64,000 nt of DNA. Source: Phycomyces blakesleeanus NRRL 1555(-) (taxonomy: Eukaryota; Mucoromycota; Mucoromycetes; Mucorales; Phycomycetaceae). Position numbers and translations under genes: made by a program. The notes beneath the pieces are model-generated. The model did not search any database. It was not told the origin of the DNA and worked only from the letters and a program-made list of their open reading frames with translations. Location: assembly GCF_001638985.1 (NCBI RefSeq), contig NW_017265136.1, positions 2,154,269 to 2,218,268 on the forward strand. Direction: 5' to 3'. This document shows, piece after piece, positions 45,601 to 57,351 of this stretch (the stretch's first letter is position 1; each line of letters opens with the position of its first letter).

Positions 45601-46411
45601 GAGATTTGGCTATCTTGCGTAGAGGAACAGTAAAATAAAGCATTTGAAGAAGAGAATTGCAGTACGAGTTACGGATATGTGTTTCTAATCCACCATAAAC
45701 GGTCTGATTATAGTATCTATGATTGTGGAGATTATGTAAGAATAACAAAGTTTATAATGTGCGTACTCTAGACATATTTAGTGATTCAAGTGCCTCTTTT
45801 TTTTTACCACTCACCCAAAATCAAAATCGTCTACACCAAATTTACTGTATTGGATTTCTACACGGCGATAATGCTGTGGCATAATCAAACCAAGAGGATC
45901 TGCTTTTCGAAGATCTCCGGTAGAAGATGAACGACGTCCAGAATGCTACATCAGATAACAGTAATAATAAATATAAGTAATAGCTTTAAAGTCTTGACTT
46001 CTTTTAAGACGTCACTCGCTAATTTACATGTATATATATAATCTACTTTGTATCTTACATGTGGTTCTTCATCATCAAGGATAACAGTGTTCGCTAGAAG
46101 AAGCTCGCGTTCCTGCTCAGATCTAAATTTGGGTACGTCTCTTTTGTGTGCATGTTTCTTCTTGCGTGCGACTTGGTTACGAAGCATATTCCCAGGATTT
46201 GGTGCATGGCCAACAAAATCAATCATCTTCATATTTCTCAAAACTTCTTCGTCGATCTGGGGAGCTGGGTGACCGACCTCATACACAGTGTTGGATGGCC
46301 ATACGGAAAGTAAAGGTTCAGTGTAATATGGCATACCGATCGATGACAGAGGACTTTGTGATGTACGTAGATATACACGCATCAAATACACAAATACAAA
46401 TACAAATCCAA

Positions 46412-46455
<44 letters not shown>

Positions 46456-48230
46456 GTATGGGCGGAACGGTTTTTTTTGGGGGATTTTTTTTGGTATAAG
46501 CCCTGGTGTATGCTGTTGTCTTTTTCTTATTTACCTCTCTTCGGTCATCACCACATTTGGAGGTGCGACGAGGTCAGGCGTGGATAATGGTAATGAATAG
46601 GGATTGATTTCGAACTCTTCTCTGTCGGCGTATTCGTACACAAAGCTAGCTCCATCACCAAACACTAATGCCTGTCCTGAGCTAGATATATCCATGGCTG
46701 TGATGTAGCTCGAAGTCTGGATTTGGTAGAATTGGGCGGGAGGTGCATAAGATCCCATTGTTAGATTCGATACATCACACATCTGAAATTGGCCTGTTTG
46801 TGAGGCAACCAGGCATGTTGTGCTGAGGGTTGGGTGCATTTTTAGGAACATGGGTCCACTGGGGAATGGTATGGGTGCTAATGATCGTACAGCCATTCGT
46901 ATATCGTATACTTTTACTAATGGGTCCATAATTAACGAACCCTGTCTGTGCAAACCAACGAAAAGAGAAGAAGAAAGAAACCATTTCGAAGATAGTATAT
47001 GACATTAAATACACGTGGTGATCTGGTTGGCACATGAAAGCAACGAACCTCTGTGAGAATCCACAAGTGAGAAGCAGATTCCCTGAAACATCCATATCTG
47101 ACAGTGTTGCAGTGTGTGCCTGTACTCTCTGTTCGACCTTCATCGTCCGTGTGTCTCTCAAGGTAACCTCTCCAAGTAATGATCCACAGCAGATAGCTCG
47201 AGGCAGGTTGCGCATTACTACGATATTTGATGCACCTGGGACTGTACGAGTTACAGTGCCACGAGCCATACTAACTACCAGCATATCGTCTTGTTGACCT
47301 GCTACCAACAACTCTCCACTTATCAATGTGGTTGCCATCATGCAATGTAGATCGCGGGTGTGTTCATTACTAGAAGAGGAAGAGGAGCAAACCAAACAAA
47401 AAAAAAGAAAGAAAGACGACACCCACAAAGAAGTTTATATTTGTTCATTTTTGGGGATTTGTTGTACAAAGGCAAGTACCTAATGTTCCATTTGACCATG
47501 CCTCGTCTGTCTCGCATCTGAATGCTCTTGGGACTGAGACTGATGATTCCTCGGTCAGTCACCCTGATCTGTCGAATTTGTTGATCTTTGTGGGCTTTGA
47601 ATGAGGTGTAGCGTTGTAATCCTTTTCCATAATATGATGCCACACGACCCTAGAGAGTAAGACACTATGCATATAAGTTGTCTTATTTCTCTTCATTTCA
47701 AATAAATCCATTTCTTATTTATTCATAAATTCTTTATGACTGAAGAATATACATATATGCATATGTCTTTATGTATAAATGAACGTATACATCAAAAAGA
47801 GTGTAATTGCCTTGCAATGATATACTCGTTTCTTTCTTTCTTTCTTTTTAATTAATTAATTTATATATTCATTCGTCCGTTCTTTTATTCATTCGTTCGT
47901 TCATTCAATCTTCTTCATCTTATAGCGTATCATAGTATGGCCTTTTTTGTGGTAATAGTATTTTTTTCTTTTTCTTTTTTTTTGTAGTGATTGGTGATTA
48001 TGTTGCTTGTCGTTATCATTATATTGTTGAAATGTATTGATGATGGAGAAAATAGACTTCTTCTGTTTCTGTTTTGTTTTGGAAGGTATTATATTGGTTG
48101 CGCGACTTACAGAGTCATTGCCCACCCATAATAGCTCATGGTAAGGATCCCAACAGAGGGCAGAGACGGGCGATACTTTGTTCAAGCCAATGTCGCATGT
48201 GTGCTGTACTTCAGACCATGTGCTCTCCAT
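42607..48230 (-). CDS. PAN2: PAN2, catalytic subunit of the PAN2-PAN3 poly(A) deadenylase
   Basis: Long multi-exon gene starting [20 protein letters not shown]. Domains in order: WD40 propeller ([59 protein letters not shown]); the PAN3-binding linker ([20 protein letters not shown]); a ubiquitin-hydrolase-like domain ([35 protein letters not shown]) with zinc-binding Cys pairs; and a DEDD exonuclease ([50 protein letters not shown]). PAN2 trims poly(A) tails in the cytoplasm before CCR4-NOT acts. The position of the protease Cys is Ser (NSYCNS versus NTCYxNS), as expected for this catalytically dead module. It ends TVAGWP and TAG at 42607. Confidence 0.96.
46410..46455. repeat. (AC)n(AT)n microsatellite in a PAN2 intron
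   Basis: CA repeats followed by TA repeats within an intron between the WD40 and linker exons. Confidence 0.85.
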
Positions 48231-48261
48231 CACCAAAAAAAAAAGTTCCTTTTTGTCCTTT

Positions 48262-48293
<32 letters not shown>

Positions 48294-49744
48294 TCTCTAT
48301 TATCTTTTATCTCCTCTCTCTCTCTTTGATTTCTTTTCTTTCTTTCTTTTTGGTTTTTTTGTAATTGCTTTTAAAAAGAAAAATTGAAACAGTTGTGTAA
48401 AAGGTTAATAGAAAATGTTAAATAATAAATTAAGTAATTAAATAATTAAATAGATCAAATCTTGGGTTGTCACGACAACGCTTTCTCTCTATTTCCCTCT
48501 CTCTTATTTTTTTAAAAAAAATAAATTCGTCCCCTTTATTTTATATATATATATATATATAAACATAGTAGAAATTCATATATATATATAAAATATGTGA
48601 AAATGTCGTCACTCAAGAGTCACATAAATGTCTCTGCTTTTTATTTTTATTATAATTTATTTATTTATTTATATATATATCTTTGGTCTTTTATAAGTAA
48701 ATGATAAAGGAGATCAAAAAAAAAAAGTGAGTTTAAGTTTGTTTAAAAGGAACAATAGTGAAAGCAAGTTTCTTTAACGAGAAGAAGAAAAGAGAATTTT
48801 TATTTTATTTTTGGTTTTAATTCAATTCGATTCAATCTGTGTACAAATCACCCTTTGCTTTGTAATTGTGCTACAAAATGCCTCAATTTACAGAATTACA
48901 AGAACAAATGTATCAATTCAAATTCACGAAATCTAATTGAAATTTTAGATCCTTTTATTCTATATGAGTTGAATTGAATTGAATTGATTTAGTTTTTATT
49001 GTAGTAAAAAGAAACCTTTGTAGACATCGAGTCCCATTTTTGGATCAGAAAATATACCTCTTCAAATACATTTGTTATTTGAGATTTTATCCATCTAGCT
49101 TAAGTTTACATATATATATATACATCTACATTGATGCATAAATGTGTGTTCTATTGCCTGTACGAAATTCAAGAAGGCTGTACAACTTTACTGATAAATA
49201 GACAAAAGATCTAGAATTGCATACAATAATCTATATAATTACTGGTCTGGACTCTTTAAGACAGCAACAGAAGCATAAAACGCCCTTGTTTGTATTGCAT
49301 TGCATTGTTTTGTGCTATGATTTGCAATTCACAGCCATTGAATAATCTCCTTGGTTTATCGCGCCTTCAAGAACTAGTTTTGAGTAATGATATACTAATA
49401 ATTCCTTTGACAATTATCTACATGCAGTTATCATACTTTAATTATTATTTCAGATATTAAGGATCTTGCTTACTTTTTTAGCCTAGGTAATGAATTGCTC
49501 TATTCTTGAAAGGTAAATCCCAAAAATGAGAAATAAAAAAAAAATACACGGTCATAGCATTAACCGATAGAAAGGAGAATAGTTATTTTAACCAATAATT
49601 TTCAGACTACAGATCACATTCAAAAAAAAAAAATCTTGAACAAGAAACTCAGTTTGGAGTGGATTGGATTCTGCTTGTGAAAATTTTCAATTCGCGTGGC
49701 AATTGTCACTCTACAAAACCCAGTTTAAACGGTCCACGATATTA

Positions 49745-49775
<31 letters not shown>

Positions 49776-49898
49776 AAAAGGCTTCTTCTCTTGATATTTA
49801 TTTTTTTCTTTGTTTTATTTATTTAATTATTTTTTTTAAAGAAAAATACTTCTTCTTATTCTTTACTTCCAACCCACCAAGTATACATCATACTCAAG
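48231..49898. other. Divergent intergenic region, low complexity
   Basis: 1.7 kb between PAN2 and arrestin starts. It is rich in poly-T, (CT)n, (TA)n and TTTA tracts (48240-48350, 48540-48590, 48650-48680, 49750-49775). Promoters of both genes should lie here. No gene seen. Confidence 0.5.
49772..49780 (+). promoter_or_regulatory. TATA box of arrestin gene
   Basis: TATAAAAAG at the end of a (TA)n run, about 120 bp before ATG 49899. Confidence 0.4.
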
Positions 49899-51367
49899 AT
49901 GCCTGTTTCGGTTCCATTCTTTACGAACCGTCAGCTATCAATCGCACTGACAGAACCAGTGGTCATCTTACGGGGAAATCCCAGAGATCCTGTTACAAAC
50001 ATCCTTCGAGGAGAAGTTGAATTGGTTCTGACAAAGCCAATGTCAGCTTCATCAATCACAATCCAATTTGTTGGTCAATCAAGAATGCTGTGGCCTGAAG
50101 GTAAATCCAAAAAGAAAAAATAAAACAATAGGAACAAGGTTTTGTTTCTTTTGGTATCTTCACGCCATTAGATATGATTAGATTTCAATTCTATCAAATG
50201 GAAATACAAGAAAAATTCACACGCTCTCCTTTGTGTGTTTGTGTTTGTGGGGATTGAAAACCAATAATAATAAAAAAAAAACTGACAGGTCCTCGACATT
50301 TCATAGGCATAGGCTCACGGGGAATGAAACTAATGCACGAAAAGAAAATCCATGAGCAAGAACTGGTGTTAATGTCTGCTCAAGATGATCAGATCAAACA
50401 AATTCTCGGAATCGGCTTACACCGTTGGCCATTTGAGTTTTTACTCCCGAACAACCTGGCCGACACAATTGAAGACGAGATGGCCAAGACGAACTACAGT
50501 CTCCAGGTGATGGTCAACAGGCCAAACGGACAGAGCAAGCTTCGTTGTAGACGCAATGTTCTAGTACTCAGTACAATGTCTTCCTCAGACGCATCACTCG
50601 AGTCTCACTCGCTACCCAGCCCTTCCATAACAACATCCCGACATATGGACCTGTGCGACGTCGCATTATGTGTCGAGACATCGATTGCCTCGTCAGGCAC
50701 TCTTTTTCCGATCACGCTTACCGTCAATCCCAACACAAAGCAAGTTCACCTCGAGTCCTTTTCGGTTATTCTCAACGAGCGCCGAGTCTATCGACTACCA
50801 GAGTATGATGTGCGAAGATCCGAAGAGAACGACTTCAAGGTCAAACTGAGCACGGCCACTAGTATGATTGACCCTAGTCTGGCCATTGAGGATGTGTCAA
50901 TGACTCAGCTCAGACGGGTGGTCTCCACAAAAAATGCCCACATTAAGATCGGTGCCAATTCATTCCAATATCGGTTCATGTTTACGTTACCCAACTGCGT
51001 CGAAGTAAATCACAGCACAAATTTTCACGAGATTCTGATTCGCCACCGGCTAAGAATCCAAATCGAGCTCACGAATGGAGATGAAGAGCGCAGAGAAGTC
51101 TATTTTGAAGTTCCTATTACGATTCTTGACTGCAGACTCAAAGAAGACTACTCGATTCTGCCGACATATGAAGAAGCGCTGCTGAACCCAGCATTTGATG
51201 AAGAAGGCGAGAAGCCGGGTGGATTCTTTGTTTGTCCATGTTATCTGGCCTACCAGAAGAAACGGCGAGTGAACGCCAAACAAGAGTGGATTGCATTCCG
51301 CAACAGCTCACACAAACAAAATCACGCACAGCCTCCGCCTGCGTATGATGAGCATACACAAGACTAA
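49899..51367 (+). CDS. Alpha-arrestin (arrestin-related trafficking adaptor)
   Basis: Two exons (49899-50100 and 50289-51367) give 426 residues. The arrestin N lobe is at residues ~5-170 (VEFVLTKP-type strand, SSITIQFVGQSRMLWPEG, HRWPFEFLLPNN) and the C lobe at ~195-370 (DVALCVETSIASSGTLFPIT, PLEYD-like LPEYDVRRS, FQYRFMFTLPNCVEVNHSTN). Two PY-type motifs follow: LPTYEEAL and, near the C-terminus, PPPAYDE. These recruit Rsp5/Nedd4 ubiquitin ligases. Alpha-arrestins mark plasma-membrane transporters for ubiquitination and endocytosis in response to nutrients. The cargo is unknown. It is convergent with UAP1. Confidence 0.9.
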
Positions 51368-52252
51368 GCAGGATAAACGAAGAAGCGTAGACAAACACGC
51401 AAACACATACACAAACATGTATATATACATATAATTACTTATGCTCTTCTTGATGCAACCTTGTTTGTAGCCAAGCAACCCAACCCATATACTCTCTGCA
51501 TTACATTACACTACATTACATTACACTATAATACACTACACTACACTATACTATACTACATTACAATACAATACAATACACTACACTATACTACACTACA
51601 TTACAACATCATTCAATCTCTCACTCCTCTATGTAATTCTTATTTATTATTACTCTTCTTAATAGCTGTTAATCACTTCACTCTTTTGTAAATAAAAATA
51701 TTATTTTTTTTCGAAATACATTTCAAATTGGAGCATGTATGTTATGGTTTTATCATACGACGAAAAATAAATCATTAAAATAAATAAATCAACATCCGTA
51801 AAACACCGATGAAATAAATCAATATTCTCTTTTTTAAAAAAACTTGTATAATTCTTGTCATTTATTTATTTATCTTTATTTTAAATGAGAAGAAGTATAT
51901 AGAGGAAAAAATGCTAGTTGAATGGAGGGATGAAGAATTGAAAGCAGGCAGGACGAGGACGGCGAGGAAAGACAAAGGGCGAATAACAAAGAGGAAGAGA
52001 AGAGGGGATGCTTGCAAGATATAGAAAAATTGAAACGGCAAGCAAAAAAAAAGCAGAAGGTTGTCGTTCTTGTTGTTGTTGGTTTGCAAGCAAAAACAAA
52101 GAAGGGCTTTTTAGGATGGAAAAGGGATATGTTTGTTTGTACTTATGTACTTATGTACGTATGTATGTATGTGTGTGTGTATGGTGTATATGGTGTATGG
52201 GGTGCGTTTGCACGTAAGATTCTTTTCTCTTTTTCTCTTTTTTGGGGGGAAT
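51368..52252. other. Convergent spacer with degenerate pentamer repeats
   Basis: 885 bp between convergent stop codons. It carries the pentanucleotide array at 51497-51608 and GT/TA-rich tracts at 52130-52195. No gene supported. Confidence 0.55.
51497..51608. repeat. Degenerate pentanucleotide array (ACACT/ATTAC/ATACA)
   Basis: About twenty 5-bp units with shared A-x-x-A-C/T pattern (ACATT, ACACT, ATACT, ACAAT). It lies ~130 bp after the arrestin stop codon. Confidence 0.8.
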
Positions 52253-54075
52253 TTAGTTGGCCAAGCGGATAAGATCTTCTCTGGTTTCGATGACTGCGGG
52301 TGCAGTGATAGTCTTGCCCTGGACAATTTCACGGATACCTTCACCAGAGTAAGTGACCCAGGAGGATATTTCAAAGTGGAGTTTGTCCAGATCATCGCTG
52401 TGTTCACCGACAACCTTTCCACCAGCGGCTTCAATGAAACGCACGTGTTGTGCAACAATATCACGTCTTGAAGTCTCTGGACAGTCTGCACCGGAGCCGG
52501 GGGCATTCTTGAGAGGCGAGAAGTCGTCCTTACGGTCAACCTCAAGAACGGACAGGGAGTGGGCAAAGGGAAACACATCGAATACAAAGCACTCAAGCTT
52601 CATACCGCTGTTTGCCTTTGGGCTGATCTGCTCACCGGTCTCAAGATCGACAAACTTGATCTTCTTCTTGGCGATGTGGTACTCCAATTCGGCAGCAAAT
52701 GTGGGCACACGTTCGAGGAATGCGGTCGAGAAGAAGTGATTGGCAATGTTGGCAGCACCAAATGAAAGCGAACCATCCTCGTTGCGACGCTGGGTAAGTT
52801 CCTCTGTGATCTCAGAATACTCGACAACACCGTACTTGCCGTTGCGCAGACACACAACACCGACGGGTTCTTCGGGCTGTTCTTTGCGCACAACCTTTAC
52901 ACCACAGTCAGTACCCTTGGAGACACTGTAGCCGATAAAGACAGGATCAGCCACGCGAGCAAGACAGTTGTCAACACAGTAGCAGTGAGTGTACAAGATT
53001 CCACGCTCCTTCAGAGAATCAATTACGCCCTTGTTCTGCACAGCTGCATAAATTCCACCATTGCCATCGGGTGCCATAGCAACCTGAAAGATTAAAGTTT
53101 GGATTTGTTAGTCTCCAGTCTCCAAATCTCTTTTTCTTTCTCTCTTTCTCTTTTATATTTATATTTATATTTATATTTACCTTTGCCTTGTCTTCCAAAA
53201 TGATCTTTCCTTCCATGGTCAAGCAGGGAAGAACACCTTTATTTAAAGAATAGTATGTTAATTATCCATCAACAAACAACCCCCATTAGGATTATAATTC
53301 ACAAAAGAAGAAGAAGGATATTATCTAAAGCACACGCATAAGCATGCATATATATATATGCATATATACATATATGTGTGTATGCCTAAATCTGTCTCTT
53401 GTGCTTTTTGACTCCTGAAACTTTGTGCAGCTGCTGTAATTTAAATGATTTACCTTGTTCAAAGAAAATGACGTTTTGTTCCTTGAGACCAAAGAAGTTG
53501 TTCTTCTTGAAAAAGTCATATGTGGGGCCGTGGGTGGGGCCTGATGTCATGATGTACCAGGGAATGATGGAATCAACGCCATCTCCGGGCTTCTTGTATT
53601 GGCGGGCGATCTCCTGGAGACGGAGAATGCGTTCGGCCTGGAGCTGGAAAAGAGGCTTGTGAGAGGGCAGGTTGATGTCATAACAACCCTTGGGGGCAGA
53701 TGATCCGAGGCGAGTGCCTTGACCACCGGCCATCAGGATGACGGCAACCTTTCCTTGTGCAATCTGGGTCAAGCCGATGGTTTCCCACTCCTGGAGCTTT
53801 TCGGCGGATGAGTTCAGGACAGACTCGAATACTTCACCCGAAAGGGGCTCGAGCGACGCGTCTTGTTCACCTGCAGCCTCGGCGCCTTGGATGGCCTTTT
53901 GGTAGATGACGTTGAGACGCTCGACATCGATCGTTTCAAGCTGTTTGTAGAGCTTGGCCTGATCCTCGGCAGAGAGCTCGTTGTAGAAGTGGAAGACGTG
54001 CTCTTGGCCAGCGGCAGCAAAACGAGCCTTGAGAGCGTCGACATGGGAAGCTTGGATTGTCTCAGTAATGGTCAT
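52253..54075 (-). CDS. UAP1: UDP-N-acetylglucosamine pyrophosphorylase
   Basis: Three exons (54075-53454, 53236-53181, 53083-52253) splice in phase to 502 residues, the usual family length. The nucleotide-binding signature LMAGGQGTRLGSSAPKGCYD is intact, followed by YIMTSGPTHGPTYDFF, VAMAPDGNGGIYAAV and the KLDLLHFE-type C-domain (SGMKLECFVFDVFPFAHSL). The enzyme joins UTP and GlcNAc-1-phosphate to make UDP-GlcNAc, the precursor of chitin, N-glycans and GPI anchors, in the cytosol. Higher G+C and C-ending codons than its neighbours fit a highly expressed gene. Start MTITETIQASHVDALKARFA. The yeast name is QRI1. Confidence 0.96.
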
Positions 54076-54181
54076 CTTGTTATGAAGTAAAGATAATAAT
54101 TGACAGTTATTTATATTGGTGGATGTAGAAGTGAGAGATGAAGGTTCAAGAGAAGATCAATTGGAAACAAAGGAACAAATC

Positions 54182-54189
54182 CTTTTATA
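54182..54189 (-). promoter_or_regulatory. TATA box of UAP1
   Basis: TATAAAAG on the minus strand about 107 bp upstream of ATG 54075. Confidence 0.5.
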
Positions 54190-54213
54190 AAATTCCAAGA
54201 AGAAAAATATTCC

Positions 54214-54236
54214 AAAAAAAAAAAGGGGGGGGGGGG
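54214..54236. repeat. A11-G12 homopolymer junction upstream of UAP1
   Basis: Eleven A followed by twelve G on the plus strand, just upstream of the UAP1 TATA box; the second purine homopolymer junction in this window. Confidence 0.9.
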
Positions 54237-54619
54237 AGTGATGAGTTTAAGTGAGAGGAAGAGAATCAATAAGGAAGAAAGAAGAAAGAAGAAAGAGAGA
54301 GGGGAAATTGGGGGGAGGAGGATGAATGGAAAGAGGGGGGGAGTGAAAGAGATGGTAAAGTGGATGGGAACCGCCACTTTTTGGAAGCCCCATGCGATCA
54401 ACATCCGTTTTTGGGCTCACTAAAGCTCTTCCTCGGAACGGAGTTTAAGTTTGTGTCTAGAATCACTTGCATTCGTATCTATTTTTAATGTTCTGACACT
54501 GAACTTTACAGGCAAACACTCCATTTCTGGCTACCTTTTCCTCAATATTTTCTTTATTTATACAAGGTGCCTCGAGCCTTATTTTATTTATTTTTCTTTG
54601 ATGACCCAACGTCAAATTA

Positions 54620-54651
<32 letters not shown>

Positions 54652-56261
54652 AAATAAATAAAGAATTAAAACAAACAAAAAAAAATCAAAAATCAAACAG
54701 GATTTTATATATATAAATTTCAATTTCAATCTATTTATTTATTTATTTATTTATTTTGTAATTGTTTGTATTATAAAACTTTAATATATAAATTTACTTA
54801 ATTTAGATATAGGTTTATATAAGCACCCAGAAACTGAGAGACTGATTTGATAGAGAGATAAAAAGATCGAAAGAGATTAAAAAAGAAAAAGAAAAGACAA
54901 AAACCACTATAGTAAAATAAGAATAATAACAATAGAAATTATATATATATATAAAATAAAAATAAGAAAGTTATTTTTGGTAGTGTGACTTGTGCTTCAA
55001 ATCTAGATTATAAATAAATAATATATTATTTATTTATGTTTTTAAGTAGACGGAGCTTGTAATTTGATATTTAATTGGGTTTTTAGTGATTTTACTTGTT
55101 TTTGCTGAGGATTGTTGTTGCTTCTTGTGAGTGCATATCTGTCCGAGTCGGACATTAAGACAGTTCGGTATGGCCTGCCATATGGCCCAATTAGCACTCC
55201 TCCAATATATATGCGCATGGAAAAATACTTTAAATCATAGTACAATCATAGAAAACACCATGAGGATAATATATTATAGTATATTAGTACCTTTTATAAA
55301 AATAAAGGAATTCATGTATTTCGTTTTGTCTTGTAGGCAAATAGCAACAAGTAGCTCTGGTTATTTAAGAAAAAAAAAGAGTAATCTCGTATTAGCTCAT
55401 TTATTCGCACCAAAGTCTGTTACTGAAACAATATCCCCTGTTGTTCAATATTTTCAAGCAACATTCAAAGGATCCAAGATTCATGCCATTTTTAAATTGA
55501 CCATACACACTCACACTCACAGCTGAAATATATTTCAACTCCCGCTAAAAGTTGTCAAATATTCAAGCAAAAAAATAATATATAAAAAATAAAATAAATG
55601 ATATTTTTTCAATTGAATCCAACATCACATTCACATTCCAATCAACAAAAATCAGATTGGTCTTACAAAAAATAAAAAGGGCCCGGGCTGTTACTGATGA
55701 AGCAGTAATGGCATAGATCTACAAAGAAAAATGCGCTCGTAATGGTCTAATGAGTAGGTTAGAGCTACTTGTTAAAATATATATATAAAAAAAAATAAGG
55801 ACCAGCTCTCAACCTCATTGAACTTGCTTGGCAGGTAGTATGCGACATTGATACCAAGCTGTAATTGATGCCAGGAAAAGATAAAGTAATACTCCATATT
55901 TTATTTACTATTATTTCATTTATACATATATATGTATATAAATGTGTGTGTGTGCATACACTTGTCATTAAAGAGCTCGACTATAACGACAGCCTCAGTA
56001 TCTCATGTAACCAATATTTGCTTATTTGTCTTATTTGTGCAGTGGTTGTGATTCAATTCCAAAAGTCCATGTCACATAATTTGATATGATGCCGTAAGGT
56101 ACACAACTTTCCTGCGCTTTGTTCTTTATACTCAAAAATCAATATTTTTTCTCATAAATCAGTCAAAAGGCAAAAGAAAGGGCAATTATTTATACTTATG
56201 TCATCCAATAAATGAAGGCAAAAACTTCCCAGCGAAATAAACTGGTTACGGAAAAACAGCA

Positions 56262-57351
56262 ATGAGATTTCTCACCTTACTTTTTTTTTTTTTCAAGACT
56301 TACGCACAAAGAAAAGCAACGGCAAGATTCAAATATGTGATCGAATACATGGAAGATATTGAGCAAAGAGATAAAGTCTTGGAAATTTTTAATAAATGGA
56401 AAAAGACCAAGGCAGTCAAAGCATATTGGGCCTTTAGAGATAAAGAAAATCAAGACGATCATCACAATATTGAATCACTATCACCATCAGTGATATCATC
56501 ACACTCCACCATTAGCCTGCCAAACTCCAATTCATCTAGACCCGCAGACTCTACTACAGCTACCACAGCTATCACAGATAGTACTACTTCATTCAAGACA
56601 ATAGAAACAACAGAGACAATTAGTCTAAGCGAAGCTAAGGACCTTATTGCTCCTAACATTGAGCTTTGCGACAATACTACCATAGACCCTCAAGATATTC
56701 CGCAAACTTTAAGCCGATCTAAACGTTACGTATTTGACTTGCTCAACACTTCTCTTTTGACATTCGAGACGCACCTGCAGCATCTTCGTTCTCTCTCAAA
56801 TGTCTTGCTGATAGGCAAACACGCGTATCATCTGGATCTGGATAAGCACTCTATTTGCGATATAAGCGATATCCGCCAAAGTCTCTATGATACGTCTGGC
56901 TTCAATAAACAGCAATCAAAATTCCCCAAGGAGATCATGATCAAAGTTATCACGATTGTAAACAGTATCAACTGTGAATCAATGACAAGAATAATTGGTG
57001 CAACCAAAGTTGGGGAACTAGTGAATAGGTCTTTAAAAAAAACAATGACGAATATAATGAAGATCCAGTTGTAACAAAGCTGTTGTTATGTCTCAAGTCA
57101 ATGATAGCAATGTGATTGCAATGATATAGTTAGATCATATCAGGCTCCCGTTATCATTAGACGAACTGCCTCAGCGTATTCCTTTCCTTGATCGGCTATA
57201 CAATGTTGTGGAGATAATCTTCAAACGCTATTATACTAAATCAAACAAACGAAAAGGCCACCTTCACAATTTCGGAAACTCTTTAGAATCTCGAGTATTG
57301 AAGGCTATTACAGAAAGAACCGTCGACAGAACCCACGACAATTGCTTTTAG
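56262..57351 (+). pseudogene. Broken lineage-specific gene, three frames
   Basis: An open frame of 270 residues (56262-57074) reads ARFKYVIEYMEDIEQRDKVL, IFNKWKKTKAVKAYWAFRDK, a Ser/Thr-rich linker and YVFDLLNTSLLTFETHLQHL. Right after an 8-A run at 57035 the frame ends quickly, but the +1-A frame continues as protein-like sequence (NNDEYNEDPVVTKLLLCLKS). A third frame from about 57120 continues with LPLSLDELPQRIPFLDRLYN and ends near 57351. A frameshift in the A run plus a later stop suggest a recently broken gene or an assembly error. The protein family is not recognised; mobile-element association is a guess. Confidence 0.5.

Larger units (their letters stand above)
54076..56261. other. 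Intergenic region with low complexity and weak coding-like remnants
   Basis: Starts with the UAP1 promoter (TATA at 54182-54189, A11-G12 tract at 54214-54236). It continues with (AATA)n and (TTTA)n arrays at 54622-54660 and 54731-54755. Between 55040 and 55870 short protein-like stretches appear on both strands; none is called as a gene. Confidence 0.45.

Noticed and set aside
48074..48387. Plus-strand ORFs ending in Phe/Ser-rich tracts
   Set aside because: Antisense to the first PAN2 exon and then poly-T low complexity upstream of it.
52353..52739. Plus-strand ORF of 128 codons over UAP1
   Set aside because: Antisense to conserved UAP1 coding sequence.
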